The notes under the pieces were generated by a model that did not search any database, had not been told where the DNA came from, and saw nothing but the letters and a program-made list of their open reading frames with translations. A program made the position numbers and the translations under genes. A DNA stretch of 64,000 nt from M3007 sp044350415 (GTDB lineage Bacteria; Bacteroidota; Bacteroidia; Chitinophagales; Saprospiraceae). Every line of letters starts with the position of its first letter. Position 1 is the first letter of the stretch. The stretch lies in assembly GCA_044350415.1 (NCBI GenBank), contig JBILHQ010000003.1, forward strand, positions 1-64,000. The letters are read 5' to 3'. Positions 35,724 to 45,147 of this stretch are shown here, piece after piece.

Positions 35724-37814
35724 CTACATCCGGTATGTGGCTTCTCCCGGAGGAGCCTCCGGAGCACGTGGTGCAGGTGCTTCCTCCTCCATCTCTTTGG
35801 TACTTTCAAATACCGTCTCCTCCACCATTGGTTTGAACAGCGGTGTGCCGTAATCGAACCAATTGACCAATTGATCGACACTCAGATCCCCGGCCTGCTC
35901 TTCCGGCGAATACAGCCCCAACACATCTGCACCGATAAATTGTCCCAGTTGGTAATAGGCTTCCCATTGGATGGCATCAAAAAACTGGTCGCTGGTAGAT
36001 TCGTGCGGAAAGTCGGGGTGGTAAATTTTATACTTGTACGTCCCATATTTCAACGGATCTTCCTTGTCGGAAAGTACAGACTTGCCCATCGGGGCTGTTA
36101 CAGATGACTTGACGTAAATAAAGGTGCCGGTTTTTACCGGTTTATCAAAATTCACGATATTGCTTATTTCCTTGCCCGTTGCTGGATCAATTGTTTTTTC
36201 ATCCACCCAATACTGGTAAATATCGGCAATCGCAAAACGTTGTTTGGAGTACACACTCGAAGGGCGCGGTGTGATTACATCCTCCGGAGCCTGGTCTTCC
36301 CGGAAACGAATTTCAAGGCCCAGTTCGTTCCTTGCCCTGATCAGCAGGTTGTTCAGGTCAAAAAATGCATACGATTTGTCTTCACCTGCATCCACAGATA
36401 TAATGAGTTTACAGCCACGCCGCAATAACTCGTAAACACCTAAGTTTTCAATATGGCCTCCGTCAGAGATATTCACCATCTTATTACTCGTGCCAATGCG
36501 CCCAAACAATTCTTTAAAAAAGTACCATGGCCACCAAACGATGCCATACGATTTTTTTAAAATCAACGGGTTGGAAATCCAAAATCCCAACCGGAAATTA
36601 AACAGCGTCATGAACACGCTGAGAACCGGGTTGGAATAAATCCCCAGTCCGGGGTTCACTGCTGCTGCGGAAATGGTTACAGCCGCAGGTAAAGTCATTT
36701 TTTTATAATCCCAATAAGCCTGAGTCGGTACGTAGGCCGTGAGTTTCGAGCCACAGAATAAAGGGCTTAATAAAAAATAGTCGCTCGCTTTGGAGCCTTT
36801 AAATTTGGCATCACCAGTAGGGGCCTGAAGGTTGAGGCACGTATTAAACAATGGATAAGGCGCAATATAATCTTCTATTTTATCACTTTTGGCATTATAC
36901 AGGTCCTTTATTGCCATATTTCTATGCTTTCCGGAAAAGCACAAAAAAAGATCTGCCAATTGTTTGCGGTAATACCGGTGAAAGCTCAAGGCATTTGGAT
37001 TGGCCAAATACCCCAAAATAATCAACCCGACAATGTAAAGCAAATACCGTGGAACGCTATCTGCTGAAACAACCTCGTCCGGTTGAAAACGCCCAATCAA
37101 AAAGACGGTAATAATTAAGACCATAACAATAGCAATCAATGCCTCAATCCTGTTGAATATTTTCGAAACACTTAAATTGAAATTCATACTAATATTCACC
37201 ACAAAATGCACCGCCATTAAAGCTAGTAAAATGTCGTCGCCAATTTCATAAATACTTGATTTTGTCGAGTCTCCTCCCCATTGGGGTATAGGGTTCATGA
37301 TGCCCACCCCTACGCTGCACAGGTACAATAAGTAAGCTATCGCACCGAACAACAGTGGGCTCACCAAACTCATAGCCCAACTCACCAAAAAGCCAATCAA
37401 TAGCAAAAAACCATTGATATTCTTATAAATACCTCTTCCTGGAATCATATATTCACCATGTTGGCGCATGGCATCAGTGTGCTCGGCTGTAAATAGCTCA
37501 TTGTAATCGGCTTTTTCCTTCAGCGTTCCCTGTATGTAAGAGTGGGTATAGCCCCCGCCCGAAACGGTACTCAGGTAATCCGCTTTTTTCAGAATACCAA
37601 ACCGATTGAGTGTGCGCAGAAAACCAAGATTGATCGTCGCCGACCGGATGCCACCGCCCGATAATGCGATTCCAAACCAGCTGCCAGTATTGGGGTTGAT
37701 GCCTAATTTCTCCCGGCGCAGCTGGAGATGTTCCTGCTCCTGTTCAATAACGTCCTTCAGCGTAAGGTCTGTTTGTACGGGTGCTTTTTTCATAAGTTGG
37801 TGTATTTTGAGCAT
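35724..37814 (-). CDS. Patatin-like phospholipase with membrane segments
   Basis: A 696-residue patatin domain split by a membrane region. The oxyanion motif SGGGIRSA is at 52-59 and the nucleophile is Ser85 in STVSGGGY. About six hydrophobic helices follow between 120 and 270 (NGFLLLIGFLVSWAMSLV, ALMAVHFVVNIS, IVMVLIITVFLIG, YIVGLIILGYL). The catalytic Asp lies near residue 450 in ISDGGHIENLG. The family hydrolyses acyl chains from phospholipids or other lipids. The C-terminal 35 residues are Glu/Pro-rich. The ATG at 37814 lies in a repeat (37811-37861); the ATG seven codons later, at 37793 (MKKAPVQTD), may be the original start. Confidence 0.88.
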   Translation of the reverse strand: MLKIHQLMKKAPVQTDLTLKDVIEQEQEHLQLRREKLGINPNTGSWFGIALSGGGIRSATINLGFLRTLNRFGILKKADYLSTVSGGGYTHSYIQGTLKEKADYNELFTAEHTDAMRQHGEYMIPGRGIYKNINGFLLLIGFLVSWAMSLVSPLLFGAIAYLLYLCSVGVGIMNPIPQWGGDSTKSSIYEIGDDILLALMAVHFVVNISMNFNLSVSKIFNRIEALIAIVMVLIITVFLIGRFQPDEVVSADSVPRYLLYIVGLIILGYLANPNALSFHRYYRKQLADLFLCFSGKHRNMAIKDLYNAKSDKIEDYIAPYPLFNTCLNLQAPTGDAKFKGSKASDYFLLSPLFCGSKLTAYVPTQAYWDYKKMTLPAAVTISAAAVNPGLGIYSNPVLSVFMTLFNFRLGFWISNPLILKKSYGIVWWPWYFFKELFGRIGTSNKMVNISDGGHIENLGVYELLRRGCKLIISVDAGEDKSYAFFDLNNLLIRARNELGLEIRFREDQAPEDVITPRPSSVYSKQRFAIADIYQYWVDEKTIDPATGKEISNIVNFDKPVKTGTFIYVKSSVTAPMGKSVLSDKEDPLKYGTYKYKIYHPDFPHESTSDQFFDAIQWEAYYQLGQFIGADVLGLYSPEEQAGDLSVDQLVNWFDYGTPLFKPMVEETVFESTKEMEEEAPAPRAPEAPPGEATYRM

Positions 37815-37861
37815 GCCTAGATTTTTTTTCAGAAAGGAGGAATTCCGGACATGTTCTTATT
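37811..37861. repeat. Short relative of the 22547-22702 inverted-repeat element
   Basis: The right part (aattccggacatgttctta) resembles the right end of the element at 22547-22702 at most positions, preceded by a T-rich ttttcag stretch as in that element. The left part (gagcatgcctag) resembles its inverted outer end. It could be a deleted copy, and it now overlaps the start of the patatin gene. Confidence 0.45.
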
Positions 37862-37928
37862 AAGCAGGAGGCAAATATACATTATTGTATAGCAATATTT
37901 TCGCAGGAGCATATGAATTGGCAGAATG

Positions 37929-37962
37929 TTTGGGACCTTCTTGTCCATATATTGTACCTTTG
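37929..37962 (+). promoter_or_regulatory. Promoter for the aldehyde dehydrogenase (TTTG, 22 bp, TACCTTTG)
   Basis: TTTG at 37929-37932 and TACCTTTG at 37955-37962 match the Bacteroidota housekeeping promoter with a 22-bp spacer. Transcription should start near 37968, 30 bp before the GTG start of the gene. Confidence 0.65.
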
Positions 37963-37997
37963 TACTTCATTTTTATGTGACCTAAACAAATAATAGC

Positions 37998-39530
37998 GTG
38001 CAACCAAAAGAATTTTTGCGCAAACTCGGCCTAAAAGCCAAAAATGCAGGCACCTGGACTGGCCAGGAAAGTCTCCCGGGCAGTGCTCGTTCTATTCAAA
38101 GCTTTTCGCCTGTCGATGGCGAATTGATCGGCGCTGTCACCACCACCACCCGCGACCAGTACGATCAGGTCGTGGCGCGTGCACAGGATGCCTTTAAGGT
38201 TTGGCGGGAAATGCCCGCCCCCAAACGCGGAGAAATCGTACGTCAATATGGCGATGTATTGCGCCAATATAAAGATCCCCTTGGCCGCCTGGTGAGTTAT
38301 GAAATGGGTAAAAGCCTTCAGGAAGGATGGGGTGAAGTACAGGAAATGATCGATATCTGTGATTTTGCAGTCGGCCTTTCCCGCCAGTTGTATGGCCTGA
38401 CCATGCACTCTGAGCGGCCGGCTCACCGCATGTACGAACAGTGGCACCCACTGGGGATTGTGGGTATTGTGTCCGCATTCAACTTTCCGGTGGCGGTGTG
38501 GTCCTGGAATGCTTGTATTGCCTGGGTTTGTGGCGATGTATGTATCTGGAAAGCATCAGAAAAAACGCCCTTGTGTGCTGTAGCATGCCAGTTGTTGTTT
38601 CAAAAAGTATTAAAAACCAACAACTTGCCAGAGGGTATCTCTGCTATTATCAATGGCGATTACAGGGTTGGTGAATACATGACCAAAGACACGCGTGTTC
38701 CGCTGATTAGTGCAACAGGTAGCACCCGTATGGGCAAAATCGTGGGTAAAACGGTGGCAGAACGGCTCGGTCGCTCCCTGCTCGAATTGGGCGGCAACAA
38801 TGCCATCATTATTACGCCATCTGCCGACCTGAAAATTGTGCTTACCGGCGCAGTATTTGGCGCAGTAGGTACTGCGGGACAGCGCTGTACTTCCACCCGC
38901 AGGCTCATTATTCACTCCAGTATGTATAATGAGGTGAAAAATGCCCTGGTCAATGCTTATAAACAACTGCGTATTGGCGACCCATTGGATGCCAATATGC
39001 ACGTAGGACCACTCATCGATAAAGGTGCGGTACAAAATTACCTGAATTCCATAGAAGCCGTTAAAAAAGCGGGCGGAAAAATGGCCGTTGAAGGCGGTGT
39101 GCTGGAAGGGAAAGGCTACGAAAGTGGCTGTTACGTAAAACCTTGTGTCGCAGAAGCCCAAAATGATTGGGAAATCGTACAACACGAGACTTTTGCCCCG
39201 ATTCTTTACCTCATTAAATACGACACTTTGGAAGAGGCTATCGCCCTCCAGAATGGTGTCCCGCAAGGGTTATCTTCTGCCATTATGACCAATAATCTGA
39301 AAGAAGCAGAGCGATACCTGTCAACAGCAGGTTCCGATTGCGGTATTGCTAATGTTAATATCGGTACATCCGGTGCAGAAATTGGCGGCGCTTTTGGCGG
39401 CGAAAAAGAAACTGGCGGTGGCCGGGAGTCCGGTTCTGATTCGTGGAAGGCCTATATGCGCCGGCAAACGAATACAATTAATTATTCAGACGGAATTCCC
39501 TTGGCACAGGGAATTAAATTTGATTTTTAA
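37998..39530 (+). CDS. Aldehyde dehydrogenase, ALDH7 (aminoadipic semialdehyde) type
   Basis: A 510-residue NAD(P)-dependent aldehyde dehydrogenase. The catalytic Cys297 is in GTAGQRCTSTRRL and the general base Glu263 in LLELGGNNAII; cofactor binding is at GIVGIVSAFNFPVAVWSWN (about 153-171), the form seen in the ALDH7A1 (antiquitin) group. This group oxidises 2-aminoadipate 6-semialdehyde in lysine degradation, and can act on other aldehydes. The start is GTG at 37998; no in-frame ATG gives the conserved N-terminus. A strong TTTG/TACCTTTG promoter lies upstream. No lysine pathway partner gene is adjacent. Confidence 0.92.
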   Translation: MQPKEFLRKLGLKAKNAGTWTGQESLPGSARSIQSFSPVDGELIGAVTTTTRDQYDQVVARAQDAFKVWREMPAPKRGEIVRQYGDVLRQYKDPLGRLVSYEMGKSLQEGWGEVQEMIDICDFAVGLSRQLYGLTMHSERPAHRMYEQWHPLGIVGIVSAFNFPVAVWSWNACIAWVCGDVCIWKASEKTPLCAVACQLLFQKVLKTNNLPEGISAIINGDYRVGEYMTKDTRVPLISATGSTRMGKIVGKTVAERLGRSLLELGGNNAIIITPSADLKIVLTGAVFGAVGTAGQRCTSTRRLIIHSSMYNEVKNALVNAYKQLRIGDPLDANMHVGPLIDKGAVQNYLNSIEAVKKAGGKMAVEGGVLEGKGYESGCYVKPCVAEAQNDWEIVQHETFAPILYLIKYDTLEEAIALQNGVPQGLSSAIMTNNLKEAERYLSTAGSDCGIANVNIGTSGAEIGGAFGGEKETGGGRESGSDSWKAYMRRQTNTINYSDGIPLAQGIKFDF

Positions 39531-39683
39531 AGCCACAAAGACTAAGGGCAGGTACAGGATTTTTAAAAAGAAAATCTTAGGCAAACGCTGAGAAATACTG
39601 TTGCAATAGGGGGGGCGAGTTTTGGTGGCCTTATTTTTTTAAAGGTCGATTAATTGCTATTAATAATTTTTTTTAAAAAAATA

Positions 39684-39716
39684 TTTGTTATTAAATCGTA
39701 GATTCACATATCTTTG
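39684..39716 (+). promoter_or_regulatory. Strong orphan promoter (TTTG, 21 bp, TATCTTTG)
   Basis: TTTG at 39684-39687 and TATCTTTG at 39709-39716 with a 21-bp spacer, the same geometry as the tRNA promoter at 57505-57537. It points to the right, but the next protein genes on that side are on the minus strand or 1 kb away. It should drive a short noncoding transcript. Confidence 0.6.
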
Positions 39717-39721
39717 CGCCA

Positions 39722-39852
39722 GTTCTTTTTTTAAAAAGTACTTAATTTCTCTTGAAACTTAATTTCACCCCTTTTTGGGGCGTTTTTAAAATAAATTACG
39801 GTAGGAAGATTGATTTTTCATGGGCCGCCCGACGTAAGTTCGGCGGCTTTTT
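39722..39852 (+). ncRNA. Candidate small RNA
   Basis: Downstream of a consensus promoter there are about 130 bases without a usable open frame. The 5' end can fold as a hairpin (agt-cttttt against aaaaag-tact, 39721-39741). A short CCCC/GGGG hairpin with five Ts is at 39768-39787. The end has a GC-rich stem gccgcc/ggcggc (39824-39847) followed by five Ts, a good Rho-independent terminator. This makes a discrete transcription unit between the aldehyde dehydrogenase and a convergent secreted-protein gene. It matches no RNA family that I recognise. Confidence 0.45.
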
Positions 39853-39975
39853 ATGTTCTCTTCCACTTTTCCCGTATCCGGTGAATAAGGTCTCAATTTG
39901 ATCAGCTCATATTCGGCAGTCCTTTTTGGGTCCATAACAGAAAAGTTCTTACGACGGATCCTGCCACACTTATTG

Positions 39976-40560
39976 TCATTTTTTGGGGGAGCTGTTATAA
40001 ATAACAATAAATACCATTGCGGCCTTTAGCGAAACTGGAATTTCTGCAGATAATTCATCGGTAACCACCCAATCTCTTGGATCATTAGCATATTGGACGG
40101 CTACCTTATAGGAGCCATGTTTTTTGTCAGTGACATTCCATTCCCCAAAATCACTGGTATACCGACTTTTAAAATCAAGGGAAATATCGCCGTTAGCGAT
40201 CCGCCATTGGGAAAAATCGCCACTCCAGATGGTTTTCATAGTAACAATATCTCCATCGAAAGTGCGCAATTCCCAGGAAGAAGGGTCGTTTTTCCATTTT
40301 AATTTAATGGTGCCCTGCCGCGCCTGTATCTCAAAATCCCATTCTGTCCAGTCTTCTTTGGCATCCAGCCAGCGTTGTTTTATTTCGCCAATTTTCACCT
40401 CTTCCACTTCCGCATCGGTGCTGTCAGTTTCGGGTTCGGTCACTTCGGTAGTAAAAAGATCCCAGGCGACAAAAGAATTACTCCATTGTGTACTAACGCC
40501 GGTGATTTCCTGGGCGGGCAGGGCTTGGGCAAGTAAAAGGAACCAAATAGCTGTTCTCAT
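39976..40560 (-). CDS. Hypothetical secreted protein
   Basis: A 194-residue protein with a signal peptide (MRTAIWFLLLAQALPAQ). The mature part starts with an acidic linker (TEVTEPETDSTDAEVEEVKIGE) and continues with four related strands-rich segments with the pattern W-x2-F/D-x(2)-W, for instance DAKEDWTEWDFEI, KNDPSSWELRTF, SGDFSQWRIANG and TSDFGEWNVTDK, plus ANDPRDWVVTDE, each about 23-26 residues apart. It looks like a small repeat protein in the periplasm or on the surface. I know this kind from Bacteroidota but cannot name a function. It is divergent from the RidA gene, 154 bp away. Confidence 0.7.
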   Translation of the reverse strand: MRTAIWFLLLAQALPAQEITGVSTQWSNSFVAWDLFTTEVTEPETDSTDAEVEEVKIGEIKQRWLDAKEDWTEWDFEIQARQGTIKLKWKNDPSSWELRTFDGDIVTMKTIWSGDFSQWRIANGDISLDFKSRYTSDFGEWNVTDKKHGSYKVAVQYANDPRDWVVTDELSAEIPVSLKAAMVFIVIYNSSPKK

Positions 40561-40714
40561 AATTTATCTTTAAAAAAAATGAATGAAACGATGTATGCTT
40601 CTGCGAAAGTACGCAGATTTGCACTCCTTAAAATACGAGCGTTGTTGTGGTGAAAGCAGAATGGTCTCCCACCGCTGCAAACGCTCTTACCTTTCCAAAT
40701 ACACAACCTAAAAT

Positions 40715-41146
40715 ATGGAAAAAATTGACGCTCCACAAGCTCCAAAACCAGTCGGTGCTTATCCGCATGCCCGTCGGGTGGGTAATCTTTTGTTCCTTTC
40801 AGGCATTGGTCCAAGGGATCCCCTCACAAATAGCGTTCCCGGCCTGGAAAGAAGTCCTTCAGGGAATTTTATTCAATTCGATTTTGAGGCGCAGGTGCAT
40901 TCGGTCATGCAAAATGTGAAATCAGTGTTGGAAGCATCCGGTGCTAAATGGGAAAATCTGGTGGATATTACGGTCTTTCTTACCGATATGCAACGCGATT
41001 TTCATACGTTTAACCAAATTTACGCTACCTACTTTGCCGAACATCAACCCTGCAGAACTACTGTAGGTATTAACAGCCTGCCCACGCCAATTGCGATCGA
41101 ATTAAAATGCCTTGCAGTACTGGATGACAACGACACGAAGCGGTGA
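40715..41146 (+). CDS. RidA family protein (enamine/imine deaminase-like)
   Basis: A 143-residue member of the RidA/YjgF/UK114 family, which as a trimer hydrolyses reactive enamine/imine intermediates. Key parts: APKPVGAYPHARRVGNLLFLSGIGPRD at the start (by position 8-34), ENLVDITVFLTDM near 90 and CRTTVGINSLPTPIAIELKCLA at the end, where the Arg binds the carboxylate. The long insert after GIGPRD and the HQPCRTTVG segment resemble 2-aminomuconate deaminases of tryptophan degradation, but that is only a resemblance. Its stop codon abuts directly the stop codon of the convergent patatin gene with no spacer. Confidence 0.88.
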   Translation: MEKIDAPQAPKPVGAYPHARRVGNLLFLSGIGPRDPLTNSVPGLERSPSGNFIQFDFEAQVHSVMQNVKSVLEASGAKWENLVDITVFLTDMQRDFHTFNQIYATYFAEHQPCRTTVGINSLPTPIAIELKCLAVLDDNDTKR

Positions 41147-43426
41147 TCAGTGAAGGGCATTTTGGAGGTGGGTGACTGTAGTGAGGTTCTGCGGAAGGTC
41201 AAATGCTTCGTAGATATCTATTTTTTCTCTCCGGCTCAGGTGGAAACTCAGAGAGGCTTCCCGCTGCCGGCGGACCGGCCGATAAACAAATCGAACTACT
41301 TCCAATCGGTTATCGCCCAACAAGTCCGATATCAACGCCAAAGTGTTGTCCTGATCATAATCCTGCTGGACGGTAATTCGGGATGCTGCTTCAGCAGGAG
41401 TCAGCAAATCACCAATAATTCCCTTTTCATCACTTTCAACCACCGATTCCACTTTTTCCCAACACCTGATTTGTACCAATACCACGCCGCTGGTATGTTC
41501 CTGAATCCAGTTTTTGAAAGTGTGTATAAAACGGGCTGAAAGGGTGATACCAAAATTGTCTCTTAAGCCCGCATCCATAATTTCGAGGGAGGGACGCGTA
41601 GGCAGCCAGGTATTGGGTAAAATAAACGGGAAGGTACAGTTCATCCGAAGGGCAGAGACAAAAGATAGGCTATCTCCTTGTTGTTGAGCAAATAATCGGG
41701 ACCATTCCACACCATCCACCTCTGCCTGTACTGGTCGCCGGACGGATTCTCCAGGCCTTGTTAAGTAGCTGACACCTAAGGGACTAATTAACACCCGCCG
41801 GCTGTCATTAATAATAAAGGGCGAAATTACCATCATCGGAATGATTCCGTTTTGTTCGGCAGTGCGGTAATCCGATACTTTTTTGCCCATTCGACCTTTC
41901 AAATTGGTATTGAACTGGCGTTCAAAATAATAACCACGGTCAATCTGGTAAGTCTGACCGGCGTAATGATACTGCTGTACCGGAAAAATGAGATCATTGG
42001 ATACCAATGCCGTACTGATGGGATTGAGCAAATCGAGCCCCAAGTCTGCAAATAAACTGGGATCCTGTGTAGAGATCTTTTCTCCTGATTTTTCCCGCAA
42101 CATCACTTCTCTTAAATACCCGGCACTTAACATTCCGCCTGACGCGCCGGTAATAAGTGCTGTCTGGTTTAAAAAATTGCCTTTGGTGAGGCTATCCACC
42201 GCCTGCATTACCCGCATGGTCCACAAAGAGGAGCGCAAGCCACCACCACTTACACAAACAAGGATCATTTTTGGTTTAGACGTCTTTTGGTGGGACAGCC
42301 ATTTATTGAGTACGGCCTCCGTGTCCAATTTGTCCTTCGCAATGATAGAATCAGTGCTCAATTTTTCCAATAAATCATAATTGTAAGCAGGCCGAAGTGC
42401 GGCCGAATAATTTAAGCCAAATGCTTTGTTGCGGTAAATGAAATATCCTTTTGCAGTAAAAGCATTGATGACCAGAATGAGAAGAATAAATGCAAAAGTG
42501 CTCCACTGGCGAAACCAGAAGGTAATTGCACCAAATAATGCCATTCCAATACTGGCCAATACGAAGATATTTACGCTGGTGGGAAACCTGAACCACTCGT
42601 ATTCTAATAACCACCCTTGCACCATCAACAACCCCAGGGCTACACCTAAAACGACAATGGCATTGGCGTGATTTTGGCGAAAAACCTTCCCCAGCAGATA
42701 AGGGTCATAATGCGCAACACTGCGCACCAGCCTTACATGGCATCGTTCTGTTAGATAAGTATCGACTCTCCATCTCGTGGCTCCTGCTTTGATTTCCCCT
42801 AATGTGGGTGTCCTCCGCCCGGGTACAAGAAGGCGGCCTCCGGGTCGGGGCACAAATTTGCCCGGGCGCAGGAACGACACAATGTCCTTGTTGGTAAAAT
42901 AAAGATAACCCGCTAAAAATAATATAAAAACAATAGCCCCCAACAATAATCCAGCAATGTTTTTAACGATTTCCACCTTCCCGATTAGCTCGTCATGTGC
43001 CTGGAACCAGATCGCCGCACTGAAGTACGCTATAAGAAACCCTGCCGGAATCAGGCTGTTGTTAATGGAAAATTTGGTAAAAGGGGCACCAAGGGTCGCT
43101 AAAAATGGAAACCGGTCTGCACATAATAAATAGGTGGTCAGGTTCCAAATCATTATAAACGCTCCCAACGCCGTACCAGTTATGAAGAAACTCAGAAAGC
43201 CTACTTCACCGCGGTATTCTGGGGTAAGCATCAAATAGTGCATCCCCAGTAAATGACCCAATTGCCCCGTAACCAGCAGGCTCAGCACTACCCACAAAAA
43301 TATCAGCACCAAGTGGCTCCTGAAGTGGAGTGCCAGCAGACGAACAGGGAATGAGTATTGTATTTGGCGAAACCACATAAGCGAATAGTCAACGTCAAAG
43401 TTAACGGGATAAACCCGAATGGACAA
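41147..43426 (-). CDS. Integral membrane patatin-like protein
   Basis: A 759-residue protein with an N-terminal membrane region and a C-terminal patatin-type lipase domain. Hydrophobic segments lie at about 38-56, 77-101, 125-142, 157-177, 256-272, 284-302 and 310-325. The lipase signature starts at 388 (ILVCVSGGGLRSSLW), with the nucleophile Ser429 in ITGASGGMLSAGY and the catalytic Asp618 in MDAGLRDNFG. The usual DGG/DGA is DAG here. It is unlike the other membrane patatin (35724-37814) in its membrane part and domain order. Substrate unknown; presumably lipid turnover at the inner membrane. No terminator lies between it and RidA. Confidence 0.8.
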   Translation of the reverse strand: MSIRVYPVNFDVDYSLMWFRQIQYSFPVRLLALHFRSHLVLIFLWVVLSLLVTGQLGHLLGMHYLMLTPEYRGEVGFLSFFITGTALGAFIMIWNLTTYLLCADRFPFLATLGAPFTKFSINNSLIPAGFLIAYFSAAIWFQAHDELIGKVEIVKNIAGLLLGAIVFILFLAGYLYFTNKDIVSFLRPGKFVPRPGGRLLVPGRRTPTLGEIKAGATRWRVDTYLTERCHVRLVRSVAHYDPYLLGKVFRQNHANAIVVLGVALGLLMVQGWLLEYEWFRFPTSVNIFVLASIGMALFGAITFWFRQWSTFAFILLILVINAFTAKGYFIYRNKAFGLNYSAALRPAYNYDLLEKLSTDSIIAKDKLDTEAVLNKWLSHQKTSKPKMILVCVSGGGLRSSLWTMRVMQAVDSLTKGNFLNQTALITGASGGMLSAGYLREVMLREKSGEKISTQDPSLFADLGLDLLNPISTALVSNDLIFPVQQYHYAGQTYQIDRGYYFERQFNTNLKGRMGKKVSDYRTAEQNGIIPMMVISPFIINDSRRVLISPLGVSYLTRPGESVRRPVQAEVDGVEWSRLFAQQQGDSLSFVSALRMNCTFPFILPNTWLPTRPSLEIMDAGLRDNFGITLSARFIHTFKNWIQEHTSGVVLVQIRCWEKVESVVESDEKGIIGDLLTPAEAASRITVQQDYDQDNTLALISDLLGDNRLEVVRFVYRPVRRQREASLSFHLSRREKIDIYEAFDLPQNLTTVTHLQNALH

Positions 43427-43468
43427 TACTATAGTTGTTGCGGATAGCCTCCCACAGCAACAACGCCA

Positions 43469-44980
43469 CTAAAACTTGAAGCCTACCGTCATCAGTATAT
43501 CATTAATTTTACTTTCAGTCGATGCAATCGGTAAAACGTCAGCACCGGAATCGGCAGAAACAGAACCGTTCGCAGTACTTCTTCTGAATGCCAAATCAAT
43601 ATAAGCCGTTTTCATCCGAATTCCCGCGCCGAATGAAATCGCATTGTTAAAACCTGTTTGGTCTTTTTTGGCTTTACCCAGCATGTTATAACCTACGCGT
43701 AACCGAAAAATATCAAGCACCGCTTCAGCCCCAAAGCGGTAATTGGTAACGGCTTTATATCCCGTGCTGATAGTAGTATTTAATTTAGCTTCATACGCTC
43801 TGGTGGAAGCATCTGTTTGGTTTTTAGTGAGGTTAAAATGACTGGAGGAGTAGTCAATCCATTCCACATCACCCGAAATAAAACCATACTTTTTGACCAG
43901 CAACGCACCGCCGAATACGGCTTTCCAGGGAGTCCGCAAGCGGTAGTTGAAAGGCTCTGCATTACCTTCTCCTGAATTCTCAAATGTCAGGATATTCCCG
44001 GAACCACTGGCGTCCTGGTCCTCATAGACGTAGTTCAAGGTAGTGCTGAAGTTGTCGGTGAGATTCAGGAACGAAGGGGTGTGGAATGCTCCTCCGATGC
44101 GAATGGCCTGCGAAACGCGGAATGTTGCTCCGATTTTGGCATTAACCCCCACGCCACGGGTGCGAAGATCATCGGTATAAGTCAGGTTGTCGAAATAGGT
44201 GACATTGCCCTGGTAACCGCCTCCTGGATCGCTTTCGGTGTACGTACTGCTCTGGCGGTAGTTGATCATTGGAACGCCAATTGTCGCCCCGATCATCAGT
44301 TTTTCTTTGTAGTTGCCTGCGAAAGAAAGGGTCATCTCATTTTGCGCCCCACTGGTATTCACATTATGGGTCCGGTAGATGGTCGCATTTTCATTCCCTG
44401 CAAAATCATAAGAAGGCGCACCATCAATAAAATAGATAGCACCCGCCTTGTAGGCCATACCTGCTCCGAGGGCATAAAGGTTCTCCGGATCGCCGCCGCC
44501 GGCCAGGAAGGGTTCGGCATCGTCGAACCAGCCTTTCAATATAGTGCCGCTTCCGGTACTTTCATAATTAATTCTCTGGTTGAAATTGGCCAATTGATTG
44601 TAGCCAAGCCCTACGTTGAAGGTCTTCCAATCACTTTTTTCACCAGGATCTGAATTGAAGACTAAACCCAGGTTGGTAAAACGGAACTTGGTCGCCTCTC
44701 CACTGGTAACCGGGCCGTTGGGCACACTGGCATCGGTGGACGCAAAATATACGCCCGGGGTAAACATAAATTCATCAGAACGGAACATGGCTAAGCCTGC
44801 AGGATTGAGGCTTACGGAACCAAATTCGGCACCCAACGCCGAAAAAGCACCACCAACACCTGCCATTCGTGCAGTGCCAAAATGCTGGGTGCGCGAATAG
44901 CGAAGGGCATCGCTGGCTGACTGGGCAAAAGTATTAACGAATATTGCCAGGGACAAGACTGGGATCAAGAGATATTTCAT
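43469..44980 (-). CDS. OmpP1/FadL family outer membrane transporter
   Basis: A 503-residue outer membrane beta-barrel of the FadL group, which lets hydrophobic compounds across the outer membrane. The signal peptide is MKYLLIPVLSLAIFVNTFAQ. The start of the mature protein has ALRYSRTQHFGTARMAGVGG (positions 24-43) and SVSLNPAGLAMF, the usual FadL hatch signature (NPAG). The rest is beta-rich with aromatic ends and the last strand NDILMTVGFKF, ending in Phe as outer membrane barrels do. It is upstream of the membrane patatin on the same strand with a 42-bp gap, so lipid uptake and hydrolysis may be linked. Confidence 0.9.
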   Translation of the reverse strand: MKYLLIPVLSLAIFVNTFAQSASDALRYSRTQHFGTARMAGVGGAFSALGAEFGSVSLNPAGLAMFRSDEFMFTPGVYFASTDASVPNGPVTSGEATKFRFTNLGLVFNSDPGEKSDWKTFNVGLGYNQLANFNQRINYESTGSGTILKGWFDDAEPFLAGGGDPENLYALGAGMAYKAGAIYFIDGAPSYDFAGNENATIYRTHNVNTSGAQNEMTLSFAGNYKEKLMIGATIGVPMINYRQSSTYTESDPGGGYQGNVTYFDNLTYTDDLRTRGVGVNAKIGATFRVSQAIRIGGAFHTPSFLNLTDNFSTTLNYVYEDQDASGSGNILTFENSGEGNAEPFNYRLRTPWKAVFGGALLVKKYGFISGDVEWIDYSSSHFNLTKNQTDASTRAYEAKLNTTISTGYKAVTNYRFGAEAVLDIFRLRVGYNMLGKAKKDQTGFNNAISFGAGIRMKTAYIDLAFRRSTANGSVSADSGADVLPIASTESKINDILMTVGFKF

Positions 44981-45000
44981 AATAATTGGGTATGGTATAG

Positions 45001-45045
45001 AAAGGGTGGAAAATGGTGTGTATCACCGGTTTCCCACCCTTTTTT
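45001..45045. terminator. Hairpin upstream of the FadL gene
   Basis: aaagggtggaaa at 45001-45012 pairs with tttcccacccttt, with an inner ggtg/cacc stem. A T-run follows on the plus strand, a weaker one on the minus strand. Its place between two minus-strand genes suggests termination after the Y/N/W-rich gene or a leader structure of the FadL transcript. Confidence 0.45.
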
Positions 45046-45147
45046 ATTAATAACTTGTTTCAGTGGGAGGCCATCAGGCAAAAAATCCTAATTTCATGGC
45101 CCGGACGAACTCACCAAAACAAGTCTCGATTTATTTAAGAATGCTGA

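Noticed and set aside
39786..40007. 73-codon frame on the minus strand
   Set aside because: Overlaps the end of the secreted-protein gene and the candidate RNA terminator.
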